Shown one piece after another: positions 1 through 14,200 of a DNA stretch of 64,000 nt (the first letter of the stretch is position 1; every line of letters begins with the position of its first letter). The notes beneath the pieces are model-generated. The model was not told where the DNA came from. It ran no database searches and was given only the letters and a program-made list of their open reading frames with translations. The stretch is from Antedon mediterranea. Lineage: Eukaryota; Echinodermata; Crinoidea; Comatulida; Antedonidae. The translations under genes were made by a program, and so were the position numbers. The stretch spans positions 33,467,795-33,531,794 of the forward strand of contig NC_092670.1 of NCBI RefSeq assembly GCF_964355755.1, read 5' to 3'.

Positions 1-758
1 AAAAATTATGCAGTCGAACCCTTTACCTGTAGAGGACACAACAACAACAAAGTACTTTAATATGGCTACTACCCTCTGAAAAGGGTTCACTATATACACA
101 TAAACAAAGCGCTTTGATCACTGTAAAAAGCGCTATATAAATGACAATGTTATGTTCTGTTTATTTCACGTTGGCTGTTTCACTTGGAAAATGTCTCACT
201 ATAAAGCTTTCCTTTGAATACGGGTTGACTGTATGTTAGAAAATATATTTAGTCACCATCGTTCATTTGACAGGAAAGTTTCCCTCATAATAGGGGTGTC
301 CCAATTCATTGTAGATTCATTTCATACAATGACATTCCTTCAAAATACTGTATGCCCAAAGTCGTGTCAATTTACATTCCAGTCATCAGTTACCCAGTTA
401 AGGTATCATTTCATTATACTTAGGATTGTGTCACCGATTTAACAGTATCCGTTTGCGTATTAAACATTGCAATCCCTTTGGCAGCTAAACCGGTTTCTCT
501 TGGCCTTTTACACCTGCCAGACTAGCCTCTGGTTATGAATTTAAGTTGCCTTGCAAATGGACTACCTGTGGAGAGTATGTGAACTTTGACATGTACTGGA
601 GATGAGCGCCTTTGTAAGATAACCATGCAGCTGTTATGTTGCTTGCACTCTAATAAAACCATACCGTTGTTTTTGGGCACTCTGTTCAATGTACTGTATG
701 TATTAACGGTATTAACATTGTGTTTTGAGAATACTCATTATTATACTCATAATTATTA
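1..758. other. No gene seen; upstream flank or intron of EXT1
   Basis: I see no convincing coding exon here. The stretch at about 104-141 (AAGCGCTTTGATCACTGTAA then an AAGCGCTATATAAATG run) looks like the tail of a dispersed repeat, and the ATAGGGGTGTCCC motif near 290 recurs at about 7775 and 16625. Because the EXT1 exon at 1679 starts in mid-codon, this stretch is probably intron of the same gene, whose large first coding exon would lie to the left of the window. Confidence 0.5.
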
Positions 759-860
759 CATTACGAAGGAACCTATTTTAGCCCTACGACAACAGAGTCA
801 ATTTTTATGGGAAACATATTTTCACTTGTGAAAATTTTATAAGTACAACATTTGAAGTAA
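759..860 (+). pseudogene. Decayed duplicate of an EXT1 exon
   Basis: About 100 bp here match the real EXT1 exon at 3715-3811 almost base for base, including the exon's 3' splice border (GAAGTAA). The first 27 bases of the real exon and its AG acceptor are missing. Reading in the original frame gives [14 protein letters not shown] and then a TGA, because a short deletion after the TATTTT block and an extra T further on shift the frame. It lies upstream of the exon that should precede it, so it is an out-of-order partial duplication rather than an alternative exon. An assembly or haplotype artefact is the main alternative. Confidence 0.85.
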
Positions 861-1678
861 TTATATAATATTAATATATATATTTTATTTCTTGGCAATT
901 TCTTACTATGACATTTATTAATTAAAAGTTTGTAATACTGTATAATTTTTCGTTCAGCATGTCCATACAGTAATGTTGATCTCAATAAAAATGTAGTAGA
1001 CTTTATTATTCTGATTTACTAATCATCAAAAACACCCACAGAGAATTTATAGATTTCTAATAATTTGATTAGGTTTGTTGTTATAGTGACTATAGTATTG
1101 GTTATATCCTATCTTGATGATATAGTGTAGTCTTTGATTGTACAGTGTGTGTTTACTGTTGTTATCCTGGAAGATGTCTGTAATCAGATTGAATTAATAT
1201 AGCCCAATTTTGGCATTATTTACACTTAGCCAAAATTCTATCTTAACATTGGTTAATAATGGTTCCCTAATTTAAACAGTTTAATTACTGTCCAATCATT
1301 TCCATATATAGCTCACAAGTTCACCTACAAAATCAGAGAACATTTTTGGGGAAGGTCTAGCCCAAACAAGGAAATCTAACAACAGGATGCTGAACTCCGG
1401 AGGGTGTATCTTTGGCTGTGACACAATCAGTTCTGCCCACTCACCACGGAGAATATGTACATGTTGGTATTTGTCCCAACCAGACATAACATCAAAGGAC
1501 TTTTACGAGTTCCTATATCTTGGCAAGGAGAGCTTAGTGCCCTGTAATTGTTAGATTGCCTTGGTCCAAATCAGTTTGATTTTCTCTTATAACACTAACA
1601 GATGAAAAAAATAAACTTTTGTCTATTTTGATGAGAATAAAGTTGTTAATTGTCCTTTCACATTATTCTATCTTACAG

Positions 1679-2228
1679 ATATGATTACCAGGCACTGTTG
1701 CACAATTCAACGTTTTGTTTAGTGCCACGAGGGCGCCGTCTGGGGTCTTTTCGTTTCTTAGAAGCGCTGCAGGCAGCGTGTATACCAGTTCTTCTTAGCA
1801 ATGGTTGGGAATTACCGTTCTCGGAGGTTATAGACTGGGACAGAGCTACCATAGAGGGTGATGAAAGGTTATTACTACAAGTAAGTTTTCACAATTTATT
1901 TTACATATTTATCATTATAACAAAGTGTTCAAACAAAGTAATAATTTGTAAGTGTATTTTCACGTTCAAAACATTGTATTCATAAATTTTAATAAAGGTT
2001 CTGCAAATTTATAATATTTACCTGTCAAATGATAATACAGAATTATAATGATGATGTGTGTGTTGGAACAGGAAATGGTTTCCTATACAACACCTGTCAA
2101 ATTCAAACTATAGAGGGCTCACTTCAGAATATTTACTGTCATTGTGACAAATGTACAGTACAAAATATTAACACTCTCATTTAATTGGTTATCCGCACTT
2201 GGCGGATAACCCCTTGTTATTGTCAGGA

Positions 2229-2259
<31 letters not shown>

Positions 2260-5200
2260 CTATGTTATTCTTCTTTCTTTCCCCGAATTTTGTTCGCAGC
2301 ACATCTCTATCTTGTGGCCAACATAAGATTGTATAACTTTGTCATAAGGTTGACCTATAGCTGTAGATGTGCAGCCAAGCTTTTGGACGATTTTGGAGTT
2401 GCGCAGCGTAAGTTACGCGCAATTTCATGAATTTCAATGATTGATCATAGAATAAAAACTAAAAGTTGTTTTGTATTGAAACTTTGTGAAAATTTAAGTG
2501 AGATCATGCGCAAACTTTCTATGGATTAAAAATGGCATGTTTCACAAAAAGTTACGCGCGCACGCGCGTTTGAAATTTCAAAATGCGAAAAATCAATTTC
2601 TAATCAACTTTCTATGCGTTTCATGTCATTTTGAGCATTTCAAAAATTCCCACGCGTGCGCAATTTTTTTACGCGCGCGTGCGCACGTAGCGCAAAAACA
2701 TCTTTTTTTTGCTTGATTTTTGTTTTTTCAGCCTTTTCTAGTAAATTTATGAATTTTCAATCAATTTCGACTCAAAATCACGTCACACGAGCACGTAGAA
2801 TTGGATAATTTGCGTGTGTTTTTGATGAAAAACTTCAAAAAATTGTCAAAATTAGACCTTTTTTTAAACAGTCATAAATTCTAAACTACGTGGTGAACAT
2901 TTTTAAAATTACATATTCTGGAAGTAGATGAGTTGTTTTTCTCGAATCATGCATTGATATGGCTAACCGGACATTGTGACATCATCGTATGGCCACCCGA
3001 ATATAAAATATAGGATTTTTTTCTCTTTCATCATAGCTCGTCAAATTTAATAGAGCGCATCTCCACTTATCCGTATTCCATTTCACTCAATTTTTTTATA
3101 TTGTCTAGATCAATCAATTATCTTTCGCATGATTCACCATTTTTAAAATTGTGATGACGTCATCATGTTCAAATGCGTCAATAACTTTGGTCACTTATTT
3201 TCACCTATTCTGCACTGTATGTAGTACGTATACAGTATATAGTGTATACCGTACACACTTAGACGCGACACAAAATAGAGGGCTCACTAACATTTTTTCA
3301 ATGGCATAATCGTTTTTCTGCGCGCAATATTCTAACTTAGGTGTCATGCGCGTGGGTTTTGCGATGCGGATAACCTAACTCGTCCGTAGTGACGAGTTCA
3401 AATCTAGTTATAATTTTAATCGATCAATTTATTAGATTTTAACTTTTTTAATTTCATCATTTTAGATCATTAAAGAAGTAGTACTGTACTTTTAAGTATT
3501 ATATCCATAAAAAAAGGAAAAATTAAAGAAAATATGTTTACTACTGTAATAGAATAGAAACTTATGTTATGACTGTAAATTATGCCATTCCCTCTAATAT
3601 CTGTTTTTAGTATGAGGCCAATGTTTCAGATGAGAATATTGTTAAAAATACAGAGTACAATTTTGAATTTTATTTTTTTTTTTTCAGGTACCATCAATAA
3701 CAAGGTCCATTACAAATGAACGTATTCTAGCCCTGCGACAACAGAGTCAATTTTTATGGGAAACATATTTTTCATCACTTGAGAAAATTATAAGTACAAC
3801 ATTTGAAGTAAGTAACTAATAATGAAGCAATATAAAAAAGAATGGTGAAATTGTATTTATAATTTTTTTTTTCATACGCATCCAACTAAGATCCAATTGG
3901 ATTTTCAGTGTGGACCATTTTTATAGTATAATGCTATAATGCTAAAGTGCATTTTTTTTGTTTAAAGTACAGTATGAACATTTACCGCAGTCTTTGAAAA
4001 CTTTCCATTCGCTGAATCAATATCCATCAGCCTTGGCAATTCGTTCTTAATGCGGCAAATGGAAGTCATTAATAATACACTTTTTTTGGCTCTAAGCTAT
4101 GTCAACCAAAACGTAGCAAGATCCTTCGTGTTTGATTGCGTGACATGATTAGAGTGGACGCATTCACATGATAGAATTGCAGGAAATGATTTTAGTTCAA
4201 AACTAGTCAATAAATTTGGCAAAGTCTAGACTCCAGGAGATGCCAGCTCTAGTCATTATCATCATTCTATTTTATCTTCCTCAAATTCAATTGCAATTCG
4301 GTTTTAGATAAATAACAAACTTCTGACTTGTTTATTGCGCTAGAATAAGTATATTTTCAACCCAATACGATGATGAGTCTTTTCAATTTAAATATAATAA
4401 CATTCGTCTTGGAATCTTATAATCTAATAATCATTTTTAACTTATCTCAGAGTTGTAATTTTGATTATATTAGAATGGATATAATAGATCAATATGTATT
4501 ACTGTATCTTAAGTTAATTATATTTTGAAATATGATAGATAATGTAAAGGCTGATCAAATTCCCCCAATATAGCCCTAAACCAAATTACCTAGAATGTGA
4601 ATGGTAACTTTAGAAAATACCCATATTCGTAAAGTTATTATTGCAATGCCCTATGGTAATGAAGGCTGTCAAATCCCAAAAAGTTAAGACCTGTTCAGGC
4701 CTACTTTACCATTCAAGTTCAAGGGGTAAATTGACGCGTAAATGTTGTGGGTAGTGAACTTTACACAGACGAGTTTAATTTACTTATTAGAATATTGTTA
4801 TTTGTTATGATATGGACTTTGTTCAAAAATAAAAGTGAATTGAATTGAATTGGATTGAATGGTAAGAAGGAAAACTGTGTAGCTTATCCAAGGTAGTGTC
4901 TGTATCTATCCTGTGTGTAAATAGTCCTGTGTGTAATAGTCCTGTGTGTAATAGTTCTGTGTGTAAATAAGGAATTACACAGATTCTATATTGTTGTTAC
5001 TGTTACCACTCGCCTGTGTAAATTGTCCTTTTTAAGATAGTGTTAATACCCAGGTCAAAGGAAACTTTGAGTAGGTTTTGTAAGAGTTACAGTACATATG
5101 GGGTACAAAAGACTAGTGTAAAGGCAAGAAAACGTAATGTATCAAAATGTTGTATGCTATAGTTGCAAAAACACTGCTAATTTTCAAGTATTCAAAAAAC

Positions 5201-8200
5201 TATACGACAACACCAATTATGATAAAAGTAGTGCAAATATTTTTCTTCTTTTTCTGTAACTCCAGTTGTGTGTACATAACATACATGCCTGTAAGTTACT
5301 AAAGTGTTTCATATTTCAACCTCATCAAATAATCAATATTGATTAGTAATAAGACGTAGATTACCAAATATGGAATGTTAGGATCGTGAAATTAATCAGA
5401 AAATAGCTTTTTGAAAGATATTTTGGTATTTTCATTTTCTCCTTTAATAATTGGTGATTATATCTTGACAATAGTATTAAAATGTTATTTGTTTCCTCCA
5501 AACAATATGTTGTTTTATATATCGTCAGTGAGAAAGAAAAATTAAGGTTTCCGAAAAAGGCAGAAAATAGTTACCATTGTGAGGATGTTTTTTAAGATTA
5601 AAATTAGCTTTCATGCAAAAAGCTTCAAATCTGTACTGGAGAAATTATATATTCGTAACAAAAAGGAAAAAAAAGAAAAAAAAAACTGGTACTTGGATTT
5701 GTGATAGAATCAGTTTAAATAAGTTCATTTTTGCAATTTGTGATTTAATATGATGTTGGATGGTGATCTATGAACAAATATAGCAAAGCAAATTATGATT
5801 TCCTTAACATCAACATCAAATTTGATATAAATTGTGTCTCAGAATTTAAATTATCTTTACTAGTAAAAGTATTTTTTTTCTTTTCAGATTATCAAAGATA
5901 GAATCAATCGAGAGAAAGCTCGGCATTTACTGGTGTGGAACACACCACCCGGTGCTCTTGCGATAGATCCAAAATATTCCACTGATCTATCAACTTACCC
6001 CTTCTTTAAGATTGCCTTGTCCATGCCCCTATCTGCAAAGTTTACAGCGGTCATCTTGGCAACATCCCCCATCTATTCCTCAGCAGCTCCAATAATAAAA
6101 CTAATTAAGAGTATAAACCAATCAACAAATGTAGCACAGGTGAGTAGTATGGTATATAGTGCGTACTATTGCACGCCATGTGACCCACAATCGTCCAATC
6201 AAATGACAGGAATTTAGTTAGGTGTTATATAATATATAATAAATATCCATTAAAAAAATCGTTTTTAAGCATTTAAAAATAATAATAATGATAATAATGG
6301 TACAGTGAGTACATGGTCTGGTACTCTTGAACACAAACTTAGCTGGTAATAAGCTTACAAACCATAATTTATTGAGTTTGATCATAATTCACACAATTCA
6401 TTTATTATTTTTAATATTTTATCCTTAGATATAGCATACATTGTCATTCTATACCTAAATATATCCTTCTATACAAATGTATAATGAATTTTATATAGTT
6501 TAATTATAACAATATAAATCAAAAGGCAAATTACTAAAAATAATGATGAGTATCTGTGGCAGAATCTCAATAAAAATACAAATAAAATAAGGAGAAAGCC
6601 AAATCAAACGATAAAGTAAAACAGCCAGAAAAAAATTGCAGCCAAAAATTAATTTATAATGTAGACAGACCCATTGCATTTGCAGCAGTGAAATATGTTG
6701 TCACATTCAAAGTGAAGGATAAAGGATCCTCATAATTTGAATATGACGGGTGATACTACCATAATTAGATTATTACATTATGGCAGGTGATCCTGATTGG
6801 TAAACCTTTTTTAATTAATATTAACATATATAAATTAATTTTATCTTAACGAAGAAATAAATTAATAATATTGAATCATTTTGAAATTGAAGGTTAATTC
6901 CATTAAATACTGCTCAATAGTAATTATATATTTAATGCTAAATTCTACTTAAGAGATTAAATGTTCAATCAAACTTCTATAACTTTTTATGTAAAAGATT
7001 AGCTATAACCCTGACATCCATCTTTATGTATAGCCAATTGTTGATTCCTTTGTATTAGAAAAGAAGGCTTCCTATTGTTATTTTTTAAAATGACCATTAA
7101 CATACACTATATATAGATTTTCTCTCGTATTGCATTTTATTGACGTAAACAAAATAGAAACATCGGCTCATTAAATTCTATCCTAACTGTTTGTTATAAT
7201 GACAAATTGTACATTTTCAATACCATTTTTGTGCTAAAGTTTCAAATTTATACCATCATAATTCAAATCTTTAAATATTGTAACCGAATCCACAGAACAG
7301 CGGCAACTAAAAGGGGCTAAGTATGGTAGTTGTTGATCAATTCGTAACTGATGATTTGTTGCTATTGATTTTCTAATAAACTATAAATATAATATCTTTT
7401 TATAAAGGTAGCGTGTACTGTATATTGCCTTTGAGTTGTGCACACACAACATCTTGAATACAGTAGTAATTCTTTCATAATTCTTTCATTTGCATAATTA
7501 TTTCTTATACATTCCACCCAAAATCAAACAAAAAGTATGCAATACAGGATTATTATACCTTTGAGGCAATATGAATATTTAAACAATGTTACAATAAAAA
7601 AAATGATTTATGCCTATCAACAGATAACAAATTAGAATGCACAATGGTTACGCAAATGTATCTTTTGTTCAATTAAAGATAAATAATAGAAAATTGGTAT
7701 TTAAATAAAAATATAAATAAAATTTTAAAACTTTGACCAACCCATACTCAAGGGACAAGTAAGGTGTTCCCGGAATAGAGGTGTCCCCTGAATATGGGTT
7801 GGCCATAGTTTTTAAATATAATACTGGTGTTGAATAAGGACCAAACTGCCATTTTATTTGTCCACTACATACCATACATGTTCAGTGATTACTCTCATGG
7901 GTCTTTCACACCTCTTCCGGCACGGTTCAGATCTGGCCGCGGCAATTCAAATATAACGTCAATATTTTGATTTCACGTGCCCATATCATTTGGTGCATAA
8001 CCACGTGGAGCATTGTGCGTTGCTTTACGTCCTAGTGTTGCGTCGCTAGTGGGAACCACGCTTTATGTTCATAATGTACTGTACATTGTTCCAGTATCAA
8101 AATGTTGATACAAAATTTGAAATTGGCTTTATTTATTATTTCATCCTTCATTTGTATTGTTTAAACATTGCCTTTATTAAAATTGTCATCATCATCATCA

Positions 8201-11200
8201 TTTATGTGAAACCGAAGCATTAATGTTCGATTTGATTAGCCGGCCTGGAACTGTGTTGGAACAGGTGTGAAAACCCTTAATACATGTGCCAGATGTGTGT
8301 AAATAAATATTAAGAAATAATAATATTTTTAACATTAAATATTAACGTGTTTTAATATCTTTTTGCTTTTATAGGTTATTGTGTTATGGCATGTAGAACA
8401 CCCACTTCCACCAAAAACACGTTGGCCTACAACATACTTTCCATTGACAGTGGTAGAAGGCGGTACTAAGGTAGGTAGTACTGCTTTAGCATCAATCTGA
8501 TATTTTCTGTATGGCACATAGGACATCACCACATCATTTTTATTCAAGTCATGGAGATTCATAAGGTTCTCGTAAATCTTAAAATTCTCTTTAATAAACC
8601 AAAAACCAGCAATGGAAGTGTTATAAATAATAGGATTAGCTAGATCATTTTTTTAAATTACCGTACCTAGTTGCTAGGCATCAGTAAGGGAATGTATGGC
8701 CCCACCCGCCTTTCTCTATTTTTTTGGAGGGAAAGAACCTCCCTGTACTGTAACAAGTATGGTCTAATTATTGGTTATATGGTTTTATCAATTTGACTAC
8801 AGCTACATTAAAAATGAATTTAAAATATAATTTTGAAATAAAAACCCCAATCCTCCATAAAAAATAAATAAATTGCAAAATGTCAATTGTTTTCTATTAA
8901 TTTTTTCTATTCATTTGTTTATTCAATAAAAATCAAACATAACAATTTTACCAATTATTTTATTCATGTTATTTCTACTTCATCACCCTCATAGCTACTG
9001 TATATTTTGCAGATATTCACTTGGCCAATCAATGTAGTATATAACTCCTCATCAATCAAATTAGTGTTTACCTCCTTTTTCCGCGCCGTACGTGTAAATT
9101 AAAGATTCTTTAGGTCATCATAAGTTGTGCATAGAATCCTGTTGAATTATTCAGTACATTCACCATCAATCCATTGATTCAAATATTTTCATTTATTTCC
9201 TGATTCGTCATCAATCATTGGTTATTCTTGAAGATTTTCGTTCTTTCCAGTAGTGAGGGCAGCAGTCTACCAACTGTAATTAAATAGAATTCACGTTTAA
9301 TAATAGAACTGAAATCAGAGAACTGCAAAAAACAAAACTCACCACTAACCTTGGCTCAATTATCCCCTGGTAGATATAGCCCTTCGAGCCTCTGCCATTC
9401 CTTCCTGTTCTGTGCTGTCCTACTGTAGCCCAAGACAAAATTTAAACCATATTTAAAATAGAAACAAAAGATGTTTTCTTCAGAAAATAACTTCCATACA
9501 CTAAATAAAACGGAAAACAATAGAGATCATACAAAATAAGGATTTTCTTCAATTAGTGTACAGGCTTGAGAACCAGCACTGTACACCAGACAAGTTGATT
9601 TTGAATAACAACCCCTTATATAGTCTGTATACGCACTAAGCTAATATCCTGGTCACAAACATGGATACCATTTGCAAAACAAAGATAATGTAACAATACA
9701 TGTACTGGTTTTTTTACAAAAGCCTTGTTCAACAGGAAACGGACACATTGGATACAAGGATATGGAAACAAGACTCCAGAATTTACTTGGTATTATAACA
9801 AAAACCTCCCAAGATCTTTAATGTGAAAACTACAGAAGATAACCAACTTTAATTTGGATCTACTACTATTAATACATTAATACATTAATGTTCAAGTCAA
9901 CATTTCTATGTATGCTGTTTTTTATCAAGATACTTCTAATAACAGATGAAACATGCGCCACAAATATGCATACACATGTTGATAACACTTTACCTTGTGA
10001 TACAAGAAGTCTATATCTTTAATCACCATTTTAAGTAAAGAGCTTGGCACTACGTGAACAAATTAAGAAATAATGAGTGAACAGGAAGCCAATTACTGGA
10101 CAGTAACTTGTTCATGTTCATCTCGCTATCTATTAATTTTTTTTTTTTTAACAGAAATAATGATTGTCTATCAGTAGGAATCAATTCTATTTTTAATTAG
10201 TTATTTGTGAACTGAAAGTCTATACTATAGTTTTAATTGTTTTCTTGAAATAACTTTTTTTCTAAATAGATATATCTTTGTAAATGATTTTTTTTTCCAA
10301 TTATTACTTTCTGGGAAAATAAAAAATAGTTTTCTTAAAAAGGTGAAAAACAGACATACTTATGATTGTTCTAGAAATGTGTGTTTGTTTTTAATCGTCA
10401 TCTTCTTTGTGTACCACTTCATACGAGAACATGAGTGATTATGACTTGATAATTTGTTCGATTTTCAGTACCTTTTCTAGTATTTTAGTTTATTTGTTTT
10501 CTTTGTCTTTTTTATTAGTTTTTCTGTCTGTCTGTCTGTCCAACTCTTAGTAACTTCTAAAAAAACTTCAATTTGTGTTCTTTTGCTAAGTTTCTTCTTT
10601 ATTTGTAGCTTACAGTATTATCATCAGTCCAAGTTCCTTTGTGTATTCTTGTAAAATTGTTTATGGTTATACTCTTTCTCAAAACAACCTCTCAGAAACT
10701 CTAAAAACTTATTTACAACAAAATTTAGTTTGAATGAATCCTTTAAATATATATATATATAAATATTGATTTCATTATTTTCTTTCTATCCCTACAATAT
10801 CCTATAGTTGATTCTGACCATTTTTAAATCAAGTACTGTAATACTAGTAATACTAGTAATACAAAGTAATAACTCTTTTTTTCCCACAGCAAATTGGTGA
10901 TCGCTTTAAGCCAGTTAGTATGATAAAAACTGATGCGGTTCTAAGTTTGGATGAAGATACTGTTTTAACAACAGATGAGGTTTGTAAACAATTTTGTACA
11001 CTTTTGTATCTAGTCAGTCTAGTGTTAAGCATTTATTTACAGATTTAAGCTGATCCAAATCATATAGTCTTAAGTGATATGAGCTTATGAGATGTTAACT
11101 TTCGTTGTAGACTTTTTAGACTATTCTCAGAGTGTCGTTTTTTGTGTGTGAATTGACTATTTTGAAATGAATTAAAAGTACACTAGATAATTAAATATAT

Positions 11201-14200
11201 AATAATAGTCATATGAATAGATTGATTTAGTGCAGAAATGCACTTACGACAGGGTCAAAAAGTATTATTTTAATAACCAATTATTTCGTTCTCATAAAAT
11301 CAATTCTACAGTATAGTACTGTAGGCGATCTAGACATTTCTCAGTAAATACGTAACATTGATCGCTAAATGAATCTGATGATTAAATCCTTAATTGCATC
11401 GTTCCTATATTTAGGGTAAAAGCGTTCACCTACTTGATTTATCAATGTCTCTTTTGATCAAACTAAAGCTTGACCTTAAATGTCGTGTTGAACTTTCATA
11501 GTTAAGCAGGATAAAGAAGCATCTATAATAATATACTATATAAATGTAGCAAACATATATTTAAAGAAATCCTTATTTGTGAATAAATAAACTTGATTCA
11601 TAGACATTTTAATATCCAAAATTTAATTCAAGGACTGATGCATTTTGATACCAAAATGTTATCTCTGTTGGCTGTGCATAAAATAAAATAAAAATCTCGT
11701 TTTTTTTACTAAATTCTAATATTTTCCTTTTTTTAGATTGACTTTGCATTTAGTGTGTGGAAATCATTTCCAGATCGTATTGTAGGCTATCCTGCCCGAT
11801 CACACTACTGGGATGAAGGCCAACACCGTTGGGCCTACACCTCTAAATGGACCAACGAGTATTCAATGGTGCTAACAGGCGCAGCATTTTATCACAGGTA
11901 CTGTATATGTTTATGTTACTATTAATGCCTTAAGTCTGTTTTCCTGTTGACGTTATTCGATGCTATTCGATCCTTAACAGTTCAACGAAGATCGTTTGAA
12001 AACGATCAAGTTGAAATGATAACAATAGCGAGTACCTTTTCCTGTAAATCGTTAACATTTCAATGTTTACGTAGAAGATCCCCGATTATTGTTAACGATA
12101 GCGTCGAATAACGTCGACAGGAAAACAGGCTTTACACAATCATTATAGAGTATCACGGTGTGACGTCATGACATTAGAGGGCGCTGCATGGTTGCTAGCC
12201 AACCAAAAAATGTGTTAAAGCGCTACTATGTTGATAAACAGTAAAGATCTGTATTTCTATCAAATTATGTATCTTAGCTTGATTTTTTTAAACTTAAACT
12301 GTAGTTGAAGAATAAATAGATTATTAAAAACAAATATTTAGTGATCTTTTGAAATTTTAGTTTGTTTTTATTGAAAATTATTAAGTTTTAAAATGACTAC
12401 TTCAATAAGCCTATTCCAAACCATTGGTGATCTTGGAGTCACTCAGGCAGGCTGAACGCATTTTTGATTGCGCTATCAACCACGCAGCGCCACCTACCGT
12501 CGTGACTTCAGCACCGTGATACTCTATAGCGCCAATTTGATCTTCCTTCTGTTCTGTACAATTCGAACTGCGAATTTTTGACTTTTAAAATACTTTACAC
12601 AATCGTTGTTATATATAGCGCCAATTTGATCTTCCTAAACAAACCCCTTTTTTCTATTTTTTATACTTTTTTTGTTTTTTATTCTTTATCAATTTATTTT
12701 TTCTTCTCTTGTATGCACTTGGAGGTCGCAATTGATTGAAAGCAACACACATAATAATCAAATATTAGTTCTCCTTTTGTAGAAAATCAATAGTTGTCGA
12801 GTGATTAATACTTTATTGCGTCAAAATCCAATTTGCAGAGTGCGCTATTTAATTGAGTCGATGTGTGCGTTCTAAAAGTATCTTATATACCTCCCACTGA
12901 CATATGACCTGTGACCTCATGAGCTATGTTTCTATGTTGGTAACATTTGCAGGAAAATGTGCCTGATGCTGTGAAAGCTGAACATGCAGTATTTTAGTAG
13001 GTCATGCCACTGACCTATATGACCCATGACCTATGATATTTTATGAGCATGATTTATTCTTTTTCTTTTCAAATGACAAAATGGTACCATTAATAAAGGT
13101 TGACATGGAATGCATATGATTATCCATATATAATTAATGTATTGCCATTCTGTTTTGTGCTGAAATTATATTTTTTAAATAAGACCCCAGTCAATAGAAA
13201 GAAAGCTATTCTCTTAATAACATGTGGCTTGACATTTTGTCATTTTCTAATATTGTTTTTAATGTTTGTTTTATTTCATTTGTTGTGATAATAACAATTA
13301 AATATTCAATTTATTATAGCACAAAATTGTTTATTTGATGTTCCTTTAGGGGGCCCACCATAATGACCTATAATCATACCATATTCCATCATAAATCCAT
13401 AAACACCTCTATCCCAACAGAGTTGTAATTCAATAATGATAATAATATACCAGATCTTGTATAGTGCCAATTCCGACGAATGAATCATTCTCATGGTGCT
13501 GTCGACTACATGCTTCTCCCCTAAGGGTCACGCCAGTGCAGCCACATTAAGGCGCTCTCTCATCTGTCCACGTCAGTGGCTGTTTGTGAACTAGTACACC
13601 GGGATAACCCCTACTTGTCTCGAAAGTTTTATTATGCACTTTTCACGAGCAATGTGTGTACACTAGACCTATGGTTTATAGTCTTTATCTACCACCAGAA
13701 CCATGAAGCAAGTGACCCTCGAACCCATTCCGATGTTACACTCTACGGCTATGGATTACGGTTCCACTGTCTTAACCGCTACTCCACTTATGCGCATGCA
13801 ATGCATTATAATAATTATGTTGTTGTATACACTTAAACTAATTCCTCAATGTTATAATGTACCATAGTTTCAGTTCCTTCACTGTCTATTAAAAATATGT
13901 AATATATTAAATAACTTACAGAGCAGTATATGTTGAATTTACTGTAGTATTTTATATTAAAATGCTACCGCAGTACTGTAATTCCTTCCAACTGTACATT
14001 TGTAGAGGTAAAACTCTTAAGTTTGTTTTTTGTTTCATTTATTTGTAGGTACTACCACCATCTGTATAGCGAGACTCTGCCGAAAGTTTTGCTGGATCAC
14101 GTGAACAGCATAAATAATTGTGAAGACATTTTAATGAACTTCTTAGTTGCGAGTGTGACCCACCTTCCACCCATCAAAGTATCACAGAGAAAGTGTTACA

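Noticed and set aside
1296-1487. Minus-strand ORF starting MSGWDKYQHVHILRGEW
   Set aside because: Protein-like in composition but with no recognisable family, no splice support and no partner exons; kept as unexplained.
7669-7875. Minus-strand ORF with a [20 protein letters not shown] stretch
   Set aside because: It reads through a dispersed repeat (GAATAGAGGTGTCCCCTGAA), related words of which occur near 290, 16625 and 52865; no splice context and no family recognised.
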